Shown here in pieces: positions 17,636 to 26,853 of a DNA stretch of 64,000 nt (position 1 is the stretch's first letter; the number at the start of each line of letters is the position of its first letter). This stretch comes from Acidobacteriota bacterium (GTDB lineage Bacteria; Acidobacteriota; Blastocatellia; Pyrinomonadales; Pyrinomonadaceae), in contig JAIVJZ010000041.1 of the NCBI GenBank assembly GCA_020199775.1, forward strand, positions 124,001-188,000. The letters run 5' to 3'. The position numbers were made by a program, and so were the translations under genes. The notes under the pieces are model-generated. The model did not search any database. It worked only from the letters and a program-made list of their open reading frames with translations, and was not told the origin of the DNA.

Positions 17636-18518
17636 TCTCCTTCTGGTACGGGATGCCCAGAGCGCGCGGCGCGCGTGAGAGGCCGATGAATCCCGCGAGG
17701 ACGACGATGGTCAGAACGTAGGGCACGATGCTGATGAACTGGACGGGGATTTCTTCGCCCCACGGTTTGAAGACGCCCTGCATCTGGATCGAAATGGCCT
17801 CCGTGAAGCCGAACAGCAGGCACGCAAGCATCGTCTGGACGGGTCGCCACTTGCCGAAGATCAGCGCGGCGAGCGCGATGAAGCCGCGCCCCGAAGTCAT
17901 GTTGCGCGTAAAGAGCGACGACTGGCCGATGGACAGGTACGCGCCGCCGATGGCCGCCAGCGCGCCCGACAACAAGACCGCCGAATAGCGCACGCCGTTC
18001 ACGTTCACGCCCGCCGCGTCCGCCGCCTCCGGGTTTTCGCCGACGGCGCGCAGCCGCAGGCCGAAGGGTGTGCGATACAGCACGTACCACGTCACGCCCA
18101 CGAGCAGGAGCGCGAGCACGACCGGTGTCCAGGGGATCAGATCGTCCCTGGGAATCTGCGGCGTCGAACCCGAAGAGAGAAACAGCGCGCCGCTCAACAT
18201 CGCCGGAACGCCCGTCATCAGGATGTTGATCGCCGTGCCGCTCACCACCTGATCGGCGTTGAAGCGGATACAGGCGACGGCGTGGATGGCGGCGACGAGC
18301 ACGCCCGCGCCGATCCCGGCGAGCAGACCCGCCCACGGGCTGCCCGCGTAATGCGTCACCGCGGCGGCCGTGAACGCGCCCGCCAGCATCAACCCTTCGA
18401 GCGCGATGTTGATGACGCCCGCCCGCTCCGAGTACAGCCCGCCGAGCGCGGCAAGCAAAAGCGGCGTCGCCGTCCGGATCGTCGAGAAGATGAGCGCGAT
18501 GGTGAAAATTTCAGTCAT
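17631..18518 (-). CDS. Nucleoside ABC importer, second permease (BPD_transp_2/RbsC type)
   Basis: A 295-residue integral membrane protein with about eight hydrophobic segments. The early block LGGLYSERAGVINIALEGLML (about 25-45) is the hallmark of the YufQ/NupC permeases of BMP-dependent nucleoside importers, and the GLRLRAVGENPEAADAAG segment near 172-189 is the cytoplasmic coupling loop (EAA-like). It would pair with the first permease (18603-19718) and the double ATPase. Fold-back elements flank it on both sides, in place of the overlaps often seen between such genes. Confidence 0.92.
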   Translation of the reverse strand: MTEIFTIALIFSTIRTATPLLLAALGGLYSERAGVINIALEGLMLAGAFTAAAVTHYAGSPWAGLLAGIGAGVLVAAIHAVACIRFNADQVVSGTAINILMTGVPAMLSGALFLSSGSTPQIPRDDLIPWTPVVLALLLVGVTWYVLYRTPFGLRLRAVGENPEAADAAGVNVNGVRYSAVLLSGALAAIGGAYLSIGQSSLFTRNMTSGRGFIALAALIFGKWRPVQTMLACLLFGFTEAISIQMQGVFKPWGEEIPVQFISIVPYVLTIVVLAGFIGLSRAPRALGIPYQKEK

Positions 18519-18521
18519 AAA

Positions 18522-18600
18522 ATAGCTATCAGCTATCAGCCGTCAGCTTTCAGCAAATTCAACCCGTCTGGCTGATTGCTGATGGCTGATAGCTGATGGC
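18522..18600. repeat. Fold-back tandem-word element, CAGCTAT type
   Basis: Arms 18522-18556 and 18571-18600 are reverse complements of CAGCTAT/CAGCCGT words. It spans the gap between the two permease genes from 2 bases before the stop of the first to 4 bases upstream of the second. Same word as 6341-6467 and 51421-51572. Confidence 0.88.
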
Positions 18601-18602
18601 TC

Positions 18603-19718
18603 TTAGACTTTCGATCTTTTCAACAAACCAAATCTGCCGAACGAGCCGCGGAACAGAGCTTCGCAGGCGACGAAGAGAATGACGATGGCTTGCAGCACTT
18701 CGACCAAATCTTTGGAGACTTTGCCCGAGAAAGCGTCTACGAAAATGCCGCCGCGAATCAACATGCCGAACAGGAGCGCGGAGAGCAGCACGCCGACCGG
18801 GTGATTGCGGCCGAGCAGCGCGACGGCGATGCCCGTGAACCCGTAGTTGGCCGAGAAGCCGTCGTAGTAGCGATAGCGGTAGCCGAGCACTTCGTTGACG
18901 GCGACCATCCCGGCGAGCGCGCCGGAGACGGCCATCGCGAGCACAATCTGTTTGCCCGTCGAGATGCCGCCGTATTCGGCGGCGGTCGGGTTCGCGCCCG
19001 TCGCGCGAATGGCGTAGCCCCACTTCGTGCGCCACAGGAAAATGTAGACGAGCACGCAGGCGACGAGGGCGAACAGGAACGCGAGGTTGAGAGGGATGCG
19101 CGTCGGGAGACCGGGGATGAAGCTGCCGAGTCGCGGCAGATGGACGCCCGCGCCGACCGGCACGGTCTGGAGAATCGGGTCGCCCGCCTGTTTGAAGTGG
19201 TACTGCGTGAAGTAGCTGACGAGCGCGATGGCGATGAAGTTCAACATGATCGTGTTGATGACTTCGTGCGAGCCGAAGCGCGCCTTGAGGACGCCCGGAA
19301 TCGCGCCCCACGCCGCGCCCGCGACGATGGCCGTCACGATGGCGAGCGGGACGAGCAGGACGGCGGGCAGCGTCACCCACGAATAATTGACGGGCGTGCC
19401 GAACACGTCCACGACCGTGCCGCCGAACTTGATGCCGACCCACGCGGTCGCAAACGCCGCGACGTAGAGTTGACCCTCCGCGCCGATGTTCAAGAGGCCG
19501 CAGCGGAAGGCGACGGCCACGGCCAGCCCCGTGAAGATGAGCGGCGTCGCGTAAAAGAGCGTGTAGCCGATGCCATCAGGCCACGAGAACGCGCTGCCGA
19601 TCAGTAGGCGGTAGGTCTCGAAGGGGTTGTCGCCGATGATCCAGACGAAGATGCCGCCGAGCACGAAGGCCGCGAGCACGGCGACGAGCGGGAAGAACAG
19701 TTCGCGAAGCAGTTTCAT
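18603..19718 (-). CDS. Nucleoside ABC importer, first permease (BPD_transp_2 type)
   Basis: A 371-residue membrane protein with about nine hydrophobic segments. AFRCGLLNIGAEGQLYVAAFA near 69-89 is the counterpart of the INIALEG motif in its partner, and GYAIRATGANPTAAEYGGIS near 234-253 is the coupling loop facing the ATPase. Homologues (YufP/NupB) import purine and pyrimidine nucleosides. It starts 6 bases downstream of the ATPase gene stop, and a fold-back element separates it from the second permease. Confidence 0.92.
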   Translation of the reverse strand: MKLLRELFFPLVAVLAAFVLGGIFVWIIGDNPFETYRLLIGSAFSWPDGIGYTLFYATPLIFTGLAVAVAFRCGLLNIGAEGQLYVAAFATAWVGIKFGGTVVDVFGTPVNYSWVTLPAVLLVPLAIVTAIVAGAAWGAIPGVLKARFGSHEVINTIMLNFIAIALVSYFTQYHFKQAGDPILQTVPVGAGVHLPRLGSFIPGLPTRIPLNLAFLFALVACVLVYIFLWRTKWGYAIRATGANPTAAEYGGISTGKQIVLAMAVSGALAGMVAVNEVLGYRYRYYDGFSANYGFTGIAVALLGRNHPVGVLLSALLFGMLIRGGIFVDAFSGKVSKDLVEVLQAIVILFVACEALFRGSFGRFGLLKRSKV

Positions 19719-19724
19719 AAGAAA

Positions 19725-21242
19725 TTATTTTCCGCCGGTCATCAACAGGCCGATCTCTTCCACGGTCGCACGCTTCGGGTCAACTTCGCCCACGACGCTC
19801 CCCTCGCGCATGATGAGGAGGCGGTCGGCCAACGCCGTCACCTCTTCGAGTTCGGCCGAGACGAGCAGGACGGCGCAGCCCGCATCGCGCAGGGCGACGA
19901 GTTTGCGGTGAATGAATTCGATTGCGCCGATGTCCACGCCGCGCGTCGGCTGCGAGACGAGCAGCAGCTTCGGATTGATCTCAAACTCGCGCCCGATGAT
20001 CAGTTTCTGCTGGTTGCCGCCGGAGAGAGAGCGCGCCGGAAGGTCTGGGTCGGGCGGGCGCACGTCGAAGTCGTTGATCACTTGCAGGGCGCGCGCGCGG
20101 ATGCCGCGGTCGTTCAAAAACACGTTGCCGAAGCCGGAGACGGCGGGCTTGCGGTAGTGGTCGCCGAGGATGGAATTCTCCGCGAGGTCGAAGTCGAGCA
20201 GCAGGCCGCGCCGGTGCCGGTCTTCGGGGATGTGCGCGACGCCGAGTTCGCGGCGCGCGCGCGAATTGAGACGCGTGATGGCGCGCCCTTCAAACTCCAC
20301 CTCGCCCGACGCCGTGTGTCCCGTGGCGGTGAGCCCGGCGAGCGTTTCGATGAGTTCCGTCTGGCCGTTGCCCTCGACGCCCGCGATGCCGACGATCTCG
20401 CCCGCGCGCACCTCGAACGAGACGCCGTCCAGACGCCGCTTGCCGTCGCGCGCCGTGACCGTTAAATCTTTCACGCCGAGCACGGCCGCGCCGTCGCCCG
20501 CCGCGTCCGTTTTTTCAACTCTCAACAGCACGTCGCGGCCGACCATCAAACGCGCCAACTCGGCCGCGTTCGTCCGGCTCGTCTCGACGCGGCCGACGAC
20601 GCGGCCGTCGCGCATCACCGTCACGTCGTCCGAGATGGCGAGCACTTCCGAGAGTTTGTGCGTGATGATGACGACCGTCTTCCCCTGCTCGCGCATGCGC
20701 CGGAGGATGGCGAAAAACTCTTCGACCTCCGGCGGCGTCAACACGGCCGTCGGCTCGTCGAGGATCAACAGTCGCGCGCGCCGGTAGAGCGCCTTCAACA
20801 ACTCCACGCGCTGCTGCTGCCCGACCGACAGGCTCTCCACGGTCGCGCGCGGATCAACCGACAACTTGAACTCGTCGGAAAGCGCGCGTATCTCGTCGGC
20901 GGCCTTGCCCAGATCGAGCGACGCGACGCCGCCCGTCTCCGCGCCGAGCACGATGTTTTCGGCCACCGTCATCGGCTCGACCAGCATGAAGTGTTGATGC
21001 ACCATGCCGACGCCGAGCGCGATGGCGTCGTGCGGCGTCGAGATGCGCCGCACCTCGCCGTCAACGAGGATGTCGCCGCCGTCGGCCGTGTAGAAGCCGT
21101 AGGCGATGCGCATCGCCGTGGACTTGCCCGCGCCGTTCTCGCCGACGATGGCGTGAATCGTCCCCGGCCGCACCTTGATGCTCACGCCGTCGTTCGCCAG
21201 AACATTGCCGAAGCGTTTGGTGATGTCTCGCAGTTCAAGCAT
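19725..21242 (-). CDS. Nucleoside ABC importer, fused double ATP-binding protein
   Basis: A 505-residue protein with two ATPase domains in one chain, as in RbsA and YufO/NupA. Domain 1 has Walker [10 protein letters not shown] near 35-43, signature [10 protein letters not shown] near 144 and Walker [11 protein letters not shown] near 163-172. Domain 2 has a degenerate Walker [10 protein letters not shown] near 286, signature LSGGNQQKL near 405 and [12 protein letters not shown] in place of a full Walker B. The second site is therefore likely to be catalytically weak, as is normal for the family. It powers the two permeases encoded next to it. Confidence 0.94.
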   Translation of the reverse strand: MLELRDITKRFGNVLANDGVSIKVRPGTIHAIVGENGAGKSTAMRIAYGFYTADGGDILVDGEVRRISTPHDAIALGVGMVHQHFMLVEPMTVAENIVLGAETGGVASLDLGKAADEIRALSDEFKLSVDPRATVESLSVGQQQRVELLKALYRRARLLILDEPTAVLTPPEVEEFFAILRRMREQGKTVVIITHKLSEVLAISDDVTVMRDGRVVGRVETSRTNAAELARLMVGRDVLLRVEKTDAAGDGAAVLGVKDLTVTARDGKRRLDGVSFEVRAGEIVGIAGVEGNGQTELIETLAGLTATGHTASGEVEFEGRAITRLNSRARRELGVAHIPEDRHRRGLLLDFDLAENSILGDHYRKPAVSGFGNVFLNDRGIRARALQVINDFDVRPPDPDLPARSLSGGNQQKLIIGREFEINPKLLLVSQPTRGVDIGAIEFIHRKLVALRDAGCAVLLVSAELEEVTALADRLLIMREGSVVGEVDPKRATVEEIGLLMTGGK

Positions 21243-21249
21243 GGAAGGA

Positions 21250-21316
21250 ATTGATCCATTTCTTCATTGCTCCATTGATTCAATGAAGAAATGAATCAAT
21301 GAGGCAATGAATCAAT
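21250..21316. repeat. Fold-back tandem-word element, AATGAATCAATGAGG type
   Basis: An almost continuous inverted repeat (arms about 33 bases, almost no loop) built of ATTGATTCA/CATTGCTC words, filling the gap between the osmC stop and the ATPase start. Confidence 0.85.
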
Positions 21317-21319
21317 CTC

Positions 21320-21745
21320 TTATGATTCGAGGCGCGCTTCCAAAGTGATCTTCGCATTGAGCACGCGCGAGACGGGACAACCGGCCTTCGCGTTGTTGGC
21401 CGCCGTCTCGAACTGTTCCTGACTCGCGCCGGGCACGCGCGCCGCGACGCTCAAATGAACTTCGGTGATGGTGAAGCCCGCGTCGGTCTTCTCTAACTTG
21501 ACGCCCGCCGTGGTCTTGATGCTTTCGGCGACGAGACCGGCGTTGCCGAGTTGGCCGGAGAGCGCCATCGAAAAACACCCGGCGTGCGCCGCCGCGATCA
21601 GTTCTTCGGGGTTCGTGCCCTGCCCGTCCTCGAAACGCGTCGAGAAGGAATACTGTGTATTTTCGAGGACGCCGCTGTCGGTCGAGATCGTGCCCCGGCC
21701 GTCTTTGAGTCCCCCCCGCCACTCGGCGGATGCGTTACGTTTCAT
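21320..21745 (-). CDS. osmC: OsmC family peroxiredoxin
   Basis: A 141-residue protein of the OsmC/Ohr fold, a thiol peroxidase of organic hydroperoxides. It opens MKRNASAEWRGGLKDGRGT as OsmC proper does, with TRFEDGQGTNPEELIAAAHAGCFSMALS near 36-63, whose Cys 57 is the peroxidatic residue. The resolving Cys appears in AKAGCPVSRVL near 117-127. It is inserted within the nucleoside importer operon between the lipoprotein and the ATPase, where a stress enzyme is not expected. Start and ribosome site are ordinary (GGGAGCAAC before the ATG). Confidence 0.92.
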   Translation of the reverse strand: MKRNASAEWRGGLKDGRGTISTDSGVLENTQYSFSTRFEDGQGTNPEELIAAAHAGCFSMALSGQLGNAGLVAESIKTTAGVKLEKTDAGFTITEVHLSVAARVPGASQEQFETAANNAKAGCPVSRVLNAKITLEARLES

Positions 21746-21788
21746 CGAGTTGCTCCCTTTGCTTGAATTGACTATTCCTCACGTGGAA

Positions 21789-22832
21789 TTATTTCGCCAT
21801 CGCGTCCGTCACCTGAATCTCGCCCTTGATAATCTTCTGCCGCGCGGCTTCGACTTCCTGCAAGATCGACGGGTCGATGAGCGACTGGTTGTACTGATCG
21901 AGCGAGAAGGCCACGCCGTCCTTGTCGAGTCCGAAGACGTGGACGCCGCCTTGAAAACGTTTGTTCTTCACGTCGTTGACGATGTCGTAGACGGCGTTGT
22001 CCACGCGCTTGACCATGCTGGTGAGGACGTAACCGGGCTTGACCATGTTCTGGTTCGAGTCCACGCCGATGACGTAATGCGTGGCGCGGCCGTCCGCCCC
22101 TTTGCCCGCCTGTTCCACCGCGTCGAACGCGCCGAGGCCGGAATTGCCCGCCGCCGTGAAGATCACGTCCGCGCCTTTGCCGATCTGCGAGAGCGCGAGT
22201 TCCTTGCCCTTGCCGGGGTTGTTCCACGCGCTGTCGGTCACGCCGACGAAGTTTCGGTAGACCGAGATGTTCGGGTTGACGGCCTTCGCGCCCTCTTCGT
22301 AGCCGGTGGCGAAACGGTGTATGAGCGGGATGTCCATGCCGCCCACGAAGCCGAGTTTGCCGGTCTTGGTCGTGCGCGCCGCGATCATGCCGACGAGGTA
22401 AGAGCCTTGATGTTCCTTGAAGACGAGCGAGGCGACGTTCGGCAGTTGGCTCACGCCGTCGACGATGGCGAAGTTGATGTGCGGGTAATCCTTCGCCACG
22501 ATCTCCATGATCGGGGCTTGCGCGAAGCCGACGCCGATCACCAGATCGTAACCGCGCTCGGCGAAGGCGCGCATCGCGGGTTCGATTGAAGTGGGGTTGC
22601 CCGGCTCGACATCGCGCAGGACGACGCCGAGTTCGCGCTCCGCCCGCTTGACGCCCTCGAAGGCCGCCGCGTTGAACGAGCGGTCGTCTTTGCCGCCGAT
22701 GTCGAAGACGATGCCGACGCGCACGCGCGCAGGGTCGTCCGCCTCGTTCTTCGCGCCCGTGCAGGACGACGAGCAGGCGAGCGCGGCGAGGCACAACAAC
22801 AGCGCGGGCAATTTCGGTCGGTTAAACTTCAT
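21789..22832 (-). CDS. BMP-family nucleoside-binding lipoprotein of the ABC importer
   Basis: The 347-residue substrate-binding protein has a lipoprotein signal, MKFNRPKLPALLLCLAALAC, with the lipobox LAAC at 17-20. RVGIVFDIGGKDDRSFNAAAFEGV near 37-60 is the diagnostic opening of the BMP (basic membrane protein/PnrA/YufN) family, and GVDSNQN lies near 245-251. Relatives bind purine and pyrimidine nucleosides. Its start overlaps the end of deoA by four bases (ATGA), so translation is probably coupled, a strong hint that thymidine or uridine is a transported substrate. Confidence 0.93.
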   Translation of the reverse strand: MKFNRPKLPALLLCLAALACSSSCTGAKNEADDPARVRVGIVFDIGGKDDRSFNAAAFEGVKRAERELGVVLRDVEPGNPTSIEPAMRAFAERGYDLVIGVGFAQAPIMEIVAKDYPHINFAIVDGVSQLPNVASLVFKEHQGSYLVGMIAARTTKTGKLGFVGGMDIPLIHRFATGYEEGAKAVNPNISVYRNFVGVTDSAWNNPGKGKELALSQIGKGADVIFTAAGNSGLGAFDAVEQAGKGADGRATHYVIGVDSNQNMVKPGYVLTSMVKRVDNAVYDIVNDVKNKRFQGGVHVFGLDKDGVAFSLDQYNQSLIDPSILQEVEAARQKIIKGEIQVTDAMAK

Positions 22833-24151
22833 GCGGTGATTACTTCCTTGATGAGTTTCACGGGCGCGGGCGGCTCGTCGCCGACCGTGTAGGCCGCGCG
22901 GATTCGCTCACCGGCCGTCGCGGCTTGCGCGTCGTCGCGGCAATAGAGCGTGCCGAGCGCGCCGCCCGCTCCTACTTGATCGCCGTGCTTCACGTCCGCG
23001 ACGAAGCCGATTTGAAAATCGATTTCGTCTCCGACGCGCGTACGGCCGCCGCCGATGCCTGAGACGGCGTAACCGATTTCGGCGGCCTCGACTTGGGTGA
23101 TGAATCCGGCGCGGGGGGATTCTACCTTAACGGCGCGCAGGGTCGAAGTCTGAAGCAAGCGCGCCGGGTCGTCGCACACGCGCGGGTCGCCGCCCTGCGC
23201 CTCGACGTTTCGCCGGAAAGATTCCAACGCCGCGCCCGACTGAAGCGCGTGAAGCGCACGCGCTCGCGCCGCCTCAAGCGTCGGCTCGACGCCCGCGAGC
23301 GCGACCATGCGCGCCGTCAATTCGACGGAAAGATCGACGACCGGCTGCGCCGCCGCGTGCGCGTGCCCGCGCAAAATCTCGATGCACTCGTGGACTTCGA
23401 GCGCGTGGCCGACGGCGCGACCCAAAGGTTGATTCATGTCCGTGAGTAGGGCTTCCGTCCGCACGCCGCATGAGTTTCCGGTGGCGACCAGTGCGTGCGC
23501 CAGTTCGCGCGCGCGCGCCTCTTCGCGCATGAACGCGCCCGTGCCGGTCTTCACGTCGAGCGCGAGCGCGTCCAAGCCCGCCGCCAGTTTCTTCGACATG
23601 ATCGAGGCGACGATGAGCGGGATCGTCTCGACGGTCGCCGTCGCGTCGCGCAGCGCGTAGAGCTTGCGGTCGGCGGGCGCGATCTCGGCGGTCTGTCCCA
23701 TCATCGCGAAGCCGCAGAGCTTGAGCACGCTGCGAAACTCCGCGAGCGCCAGTTTGACGCGATAGCCGGGGATGGATTCGAGTTTGTCGAGCGTGCCGCC
23801 GGTGTGGCCGAGGCCGCGCCCGGAGATCATCGGCACGGCGACGCCGCACGAGGCCGCGAGCGGGGCGATGACGAGCGAAGTTTTATCGCCGACGCCGCCG
23901 GTCGAGTGCTTGTCGGCTTTCGGCAGGGGGATGTCGGAGAAGTCGAGCGTCTCGCCCGAACGCAGCATCGCCTCGGTGAGCGTGCGTTGCTCGGCCTCGT
24001 CCATGCCGCGACAGTAGATCGCCATCAACAGTGCGGCCGCCTGATAGTCCGTGAACTCGCCGCCCGTCACGCCCTGCACGAAAAACTCGATCTCTTCAGC
24101 GGAGAGCGCGCCCCCCTCTCGTTTTCGCCGTATCACGTCCTGCGGTCGCAT
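22829..24151 (-). CDS. deoA: Pyrimidine-nucleoside (thymidine/uridine) phosphorylase
   Basis: Cleaves thymidine, deoxyuridine or uridine with phosphate. The 440-residue protein shows the phosphate motif KHSTGGVGDKTSLVI at 81-95, the RGLGHTGGTLDKLESIPG block near 111-128, and a C-terminal cap with YAVSGIGGGRTRVGDEID. It is first of the salvage genes and overlaps the lipoprotein gene by four bases. It is 112 bases downstream of ispF with no clear promoter, so it may belong to a longer transcript from yacL. Confidence 0.95.
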   Translation of the reverse strand: MRPQDVIRRKREGGALSAEEIEFFVQGVTGGEFTDYQAAALLMAIYCRGMDEAEQRTLTEAMLRSGETLDFSDIPLPKADKHSTGGVGDKTSLVIAPLAASCGVAVPMISGRGLGHTGGTLDKLESIPGYRVKLALAEFRSVLKLCGFAMMGQTAEIAPADRKLYALRDATATVETIPLIVASIMSKKLAAGLDALALDVKTGTGAFMREEARARELAHALVATGNSCGVRTEALLTDMNQPLGRAVGHALEVHECIEILRGHAHAAAQPVVDLSVELTARMVALAGVEPTLEAARARALHALQSGAALESFRRNVEAQGGDPRVCDDPARLLQTSTLRAVKVESPRAGFITQVEAAEIGYAVSGIGGGRTRVGDEIDFQIGFVADVKHGDQVGAGGALGTLYCRDDAQAATAGERIRAAYTVGDEPPAPVKLIKEVITA

Positions 24152-24263
24152 AAAGAAACAGGTCTTGCCCTACGCCTGAACCCGGTTATTCGGATGTTCG
24201 ATTTGAAATTCGAGAAGCCGAAACGAATACTAACACCGGGCGGCACGCATCCGAAACGGAGGC

Positions 24264-24740
24264 TCACAAGCGACCGAGCAGGACGACCGCCTGCGCCACG
24301 ACGGCGCGCCCCTCGCCCACCGCGTCCAGCCCCTCGCCCGTCTTTGCCTTGACGCTCACACAACTCGTCTCGACTGACAGCACCTGTGCGAGACGCTCGC
24401 GCATCTCCTGTATGTGCGGGCGCAGGCGCGGGCGTTCGAGCGAGATGTTCGCGTCGACGTTGACCACCTTGTAACCGCTCTGGCTCGCCAGCCAGACGAC
24501 GCGCGCCAGCAGTTGCAAACTGTCGGCGTCTTTCCAACGCGGGTCGCGGTCGGGGAAATGCACGCCGATGTCGCCTTCGCAGAGCGCGCCGAGGATGGCA
24601 TCGGTGATCGCGTGCGCCAGCGCGTCGGCGTCCGAGTGACCTTCCGCCCCGCGCTCCGACTCGATCTCCACCCCGCCGAGGATCAGCGGCCGCCCTTCCG
24701 CGAGCCGGTGCGTGTCATGTCCGATGCCGATACGAAACAT
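24264..24740 (-). CDS. ispF: 2-C-methyl-D-erythritol 2,4-cyclodiphosphate synthase
   Basis: Fifth step of the non-mevalonate isoprenoid pathway. The 158-residue protein begins MFRIGIGHDTHRLAEG with metal ligands Asp 9 and His 11; the third ligand His lies in GHSDADALAHAI near 34-45, and the substrate loop HFPDRDPRWK near 62-71. VSVKAKTGEGLDAVGEGRAVVA near 128-149 is the conserved C-terminal segment. It is downstream of ispD on the same strand, the usual pairing, but separated by a fold-back element. Confidence 0.95.
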   Translation of the reverse strand: MFRIGIGHDTHRLAEGRPLILGGVEIESERGAEGHSDADALAHAITDAILGALCEGDIGVHFPDRDPRWKDADSLQLLARVVWLASQSGYKVVNVDANISLERPRLRPHIQEMRERLAQVLSVETSCVSVKAKTGEGLDAVGEGRAVVAQAVVLLGRL

Positions 24741-24744
24741 AGTT

Positions 24745-24833
24745 AGTAAGCAGTGAGCAGTAAGCAGTGAGCAGCGGGCAGTGAGAAAGCAGTTCGCCTT
24801 TTACTGCTTACTGCTCACTGCTCACTGCTTACT
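24745..24833. repeat. Fold-back tandem-word element, AGTAAGCAGTGAGC type
   Basis: Left arm from 24745 with six or more tandem AGCAGTRAGC words; the right arm 24803-24833 is the reverse complement of its beginning and overlaps the ispD 3' end. Same words as 17559-17635. Confidence 0.88.
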
Positions 24834-25505
24834 CTCCCTGAGCAATATTTCCGCGAGCGCGAAATCTTCGGGGCGCGTGATCTTGATGTTGCGCGTATCG
24901 CCTTCGACGACGGCGACGTGCGCGCCGAGCATTTCGACGAGCGCGCTGTCGTCCGTCGCTTCGATGCCTTCGGCGCGGGCGCGTTCGTAAGCGCGCCGGA
25001 GCAGTTCGTAGCGAAAGCATTGCGGCGTCAGCGCGCGGCGCAAACTCGCGCGCGGGGGCGTGCTCGCGATGCGCCCCCCCTCGCACATTTTGATCGTGTC
25101 CGAGACGGGCGCGCACAGGACGGCCGCGCCCCACTCGACGGCGGCGCGCATCGTGCGCTCGATCTCTTCCGGCGTCACGAAGGGACGCGCGCCGTCATGC
25201 ACGGCGACGATCTCAACCTCTCCGGCGTTCAAAGACTCAAGGCCGCGCCAGACCGACCCGGTACGCGTCGCGCCGCCTTCGACGACGCGCACGAGTTTCC
25301 TCAACTCGCCGCCGTCGGCCGCGACGTGAACAGCCGTCTCTTTGACGGGCGCGACGAGGACGATCTCGTCCACGGCCGCGCACGCCTCGAATCGCCTCAG
25401 TGTGTGAATGATGAGAGGGACGCCCGCCAGCGCGCGAAACTGCTTCGGCTCTCCGCCCCCGGCGCGCGTGCCCCTCCCGGCGGCGACGATGATGGCGACA
25501 TTCAT
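24822..25505 (-). CDS. ispD: 2-C-methyl-D-erythritol 4-phosphate cytidylyltransferase
   Basis: Third step of the non-mevalonate pathway: couples methylerythritol phosphate with CTP. The frame extends upstream, but the proper start is the ATG at 25505 (MNVAIIVAAGRGTR), giving 227 residues. The nucleotide loop AAGRGTRAGGGEPKQF is at 8-23, the HDGARPFVT segment near 106-114 and ATDDSALVE near 186. The codons upstream of 25505 come from a fold-back element. No ribosome site is visible because that element reaches the start codon. The last codons overlap the next element's right arm. Confidence 0.93.
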   Translation of the reverse strand: MNVAIIVAAGRGTRAGGGEPKQFRALAGVPLIIHTLRRFEACAAVDEIVLVAPVKETAVHVAADGGELRKLVRVVEGGATRTGSVWRGLESLNAGEVEIVAVHDGARPFVTPEEIERTMRAAVEWGAAVLCAPVSDTIKMCEGGRIASTPPRASLRRALTPQCFRYELLRRAYERARAEGIEATDDSALVEMLGAHVAVVEGDTRNIKITRPEDFALAEILLRESKQ

Positions 25506-25598
25506 AGGGATGAGGGATGAGGGATGAGGGATGAAAGGAAGCATTCAAGAAATTGAATGATCTTGATTTTCATCCCTCATCCCTCATCCTTCATCCCT
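25506..25598. repeat. Fold-back tandem-word element, GGGATGA type
   Basis: Arms 25506-25536 and 25568-25598 are reverse complements with one mismatch in 31 bases, each with four tandem GGGATGA 7-mers. The loop contains a second small hairpin, CATTCAA/TTGAATG (25542-25559). It fills the gap between the ispD start and the yacL stop completely. Confidence 0.92.
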
Positions 25599-25601
25599 TG
25601 A

Positions 25602-26750
25602 TTAATGTTCTTCCGGCTCGATGCTGCGGGCGGAGACGGTGTGCGGGCGCGGGTCGCTGCGGTAGGGTCGGCGCGAGGTGTTGCCGCCGCCGTTGATGCC
25701 GCGCGTGTCGGTGCTGTGGATGCTCGCGCCGTTCTCGTGCGGCTCTTCGGAGAGCCGCCCGAAGATCATTTTTCCGGCGGTGGTTTGCAGCACGCTCGTC
25801 ACGGAGATGTCGGCGTTTTTGCCGATCATCTTGCGCGCGTTGTCCACGACGACCATCGTGCCGTCGTCGAGGTAAGCCACGCCCTGATTGTATTCTTTGC
25901 CTTCTTTGAGGATGAAGACGCGCATCAGTTCGCCGGGCAGGACGACGGGCTTGAGAGCGTTGGCGAGTTCGTTGATGTTGAGGATGGAGACGCCGTGCAG
26001 TTGCGCCACCTTGTTCAAGTTGAAGTCGTTGGTGACGACCACGGCGTCGAGTTGCTTGCTCAGTTCGAGCAGTTTGAGATCAACTTCGCGCACCGCCGGG
26101 AAGTCCGTGTCCACGACCTGTATGTCGAGCGTGTTGTTGGTCTGGAGGCGGTTGAGCATGTCGAGGCCGCGACGCCCGCGTTGCCGCTTGTTGGAATCGG
26201 GCGAGTCGGCCACCTGCTGCAACTCGCGCAGGATGAACTGCGGGATGATAATCGCGCCGCTCAGGAACCCGGCCTCGGCGATGTCGGCGATGCGGCCGTC
26301 GATGATGACGGACGTGTCGAGGATTTTGAAATCGCGCCGCGCCGTCTTGTCGCTGAAGATGCCGCCGAGCGCGGAGAGGTCGAGATAGTCGCCCTTCGTC
26401 GCGCCGACGACGAGCCCGATGTAGGCCATCAGGAAGGTGAGCGCGAGCGTCAGGAAAGTTTTCGTCCCCGGCGCGACGGCGTCGGAGTGCTGGGTGCTGA
26501 TGAGCGAGCCGACAAGGTATGCGCCGACGATCCCCAGGATCGAGCCGACCGCCGCGCCGATCAGAGTCTTCAGCGAAGCGCGCTGGATGCGCCGCTCGAA
26601 CATGATGATGGCGAACGCGATGAGGGCGGCGACGCCTGCCGACAAGAGCGGCTTGCCCTGGATCGGATGCAGCACGTATCCGGCCGCCACCAGTAGCGCC
26701 GTGAAGACCAGACGAATGAGGATCAAATCCGTTTTCATAACGGCGTGCAT
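25602..26750 (-). CDS. PIN and TRAM domain membrane protein, YacL-like
   Basis: A 382-residue protein with four N-terminal membrane helices (about 9-25, 36-52, 64-84, 97-116). A PIN-domain nuclease fold follows, starting FKILDTSVIIDGRIADIAEAG (about 143-163) with acidic active-site residues and DAVVVTNDFNLNKVAQ near 236-251. A TRAM-like RNA-binding region occupies about 275-335. The Arg/Pro/His-rich tail is unstructured. The YacL-ispD-ispF order is the one known from Gram-positive and other bacteria. The biological substrate of these membrane-anchored PIN proteins is not known. An AAGGG site 9 bases upstream supports the ATG at 26750. Confidence 0.88.
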   Translation of the reverse strand: MHAVMKTDLILIRLVFTALLVAAGYVLHPIQGKPLLSAGVAALIAFAIIMFERRIQRASLKTLIGAAVGSILGIVGAYLVGSLISTQHSDAVAPGTKTFLTLALTFLMAYIGLVVGATKGDYLDLSALGGIFSDKTARRDFKILDTSVIIDGRIADIAEAGFLSGAIIIPQFILRELQQVADSPDSNKRQRGRRGLDMLNRLQTNNTLDIQVVDTDFPAVREVDLKLLELSKQLDAVVVTNDFNLNKVAQLHGVSILNINELANALKPVVLPGELMRVFILKEGKEYNQGVAYLDDGTMVVVDNARKMIGKNADISVTSVLQTTAGKMIFGRLSEEPHENGASIHSTDTRGINGGGNTSRRPYRSDPRPHTVSARSIEPEEH

Positions 26751-26794
26751 ATTAACACGCCCTTAACAGGCGCGTCACGAAAAGGTTTTCAGGA

Positions 26795-26823
26795 TTGTGG
26801 ATTTAGCATTCACTAAGTTAGAT
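26795..26823 (+). promoter_or_regulatory. Possible promoter for the 26854 gene
   Basis: TTGTGG (26795-26800) and TTAGAT (26818-26823) are spaced by 17 bases, 30 bases before a gene with a good AGGAG site. The match to consensus is moderate. Confidence 0.35.
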
Positions 26824-26853
26824 TAACTTTCAGCCTCACGTAGGAGCAAAGAT

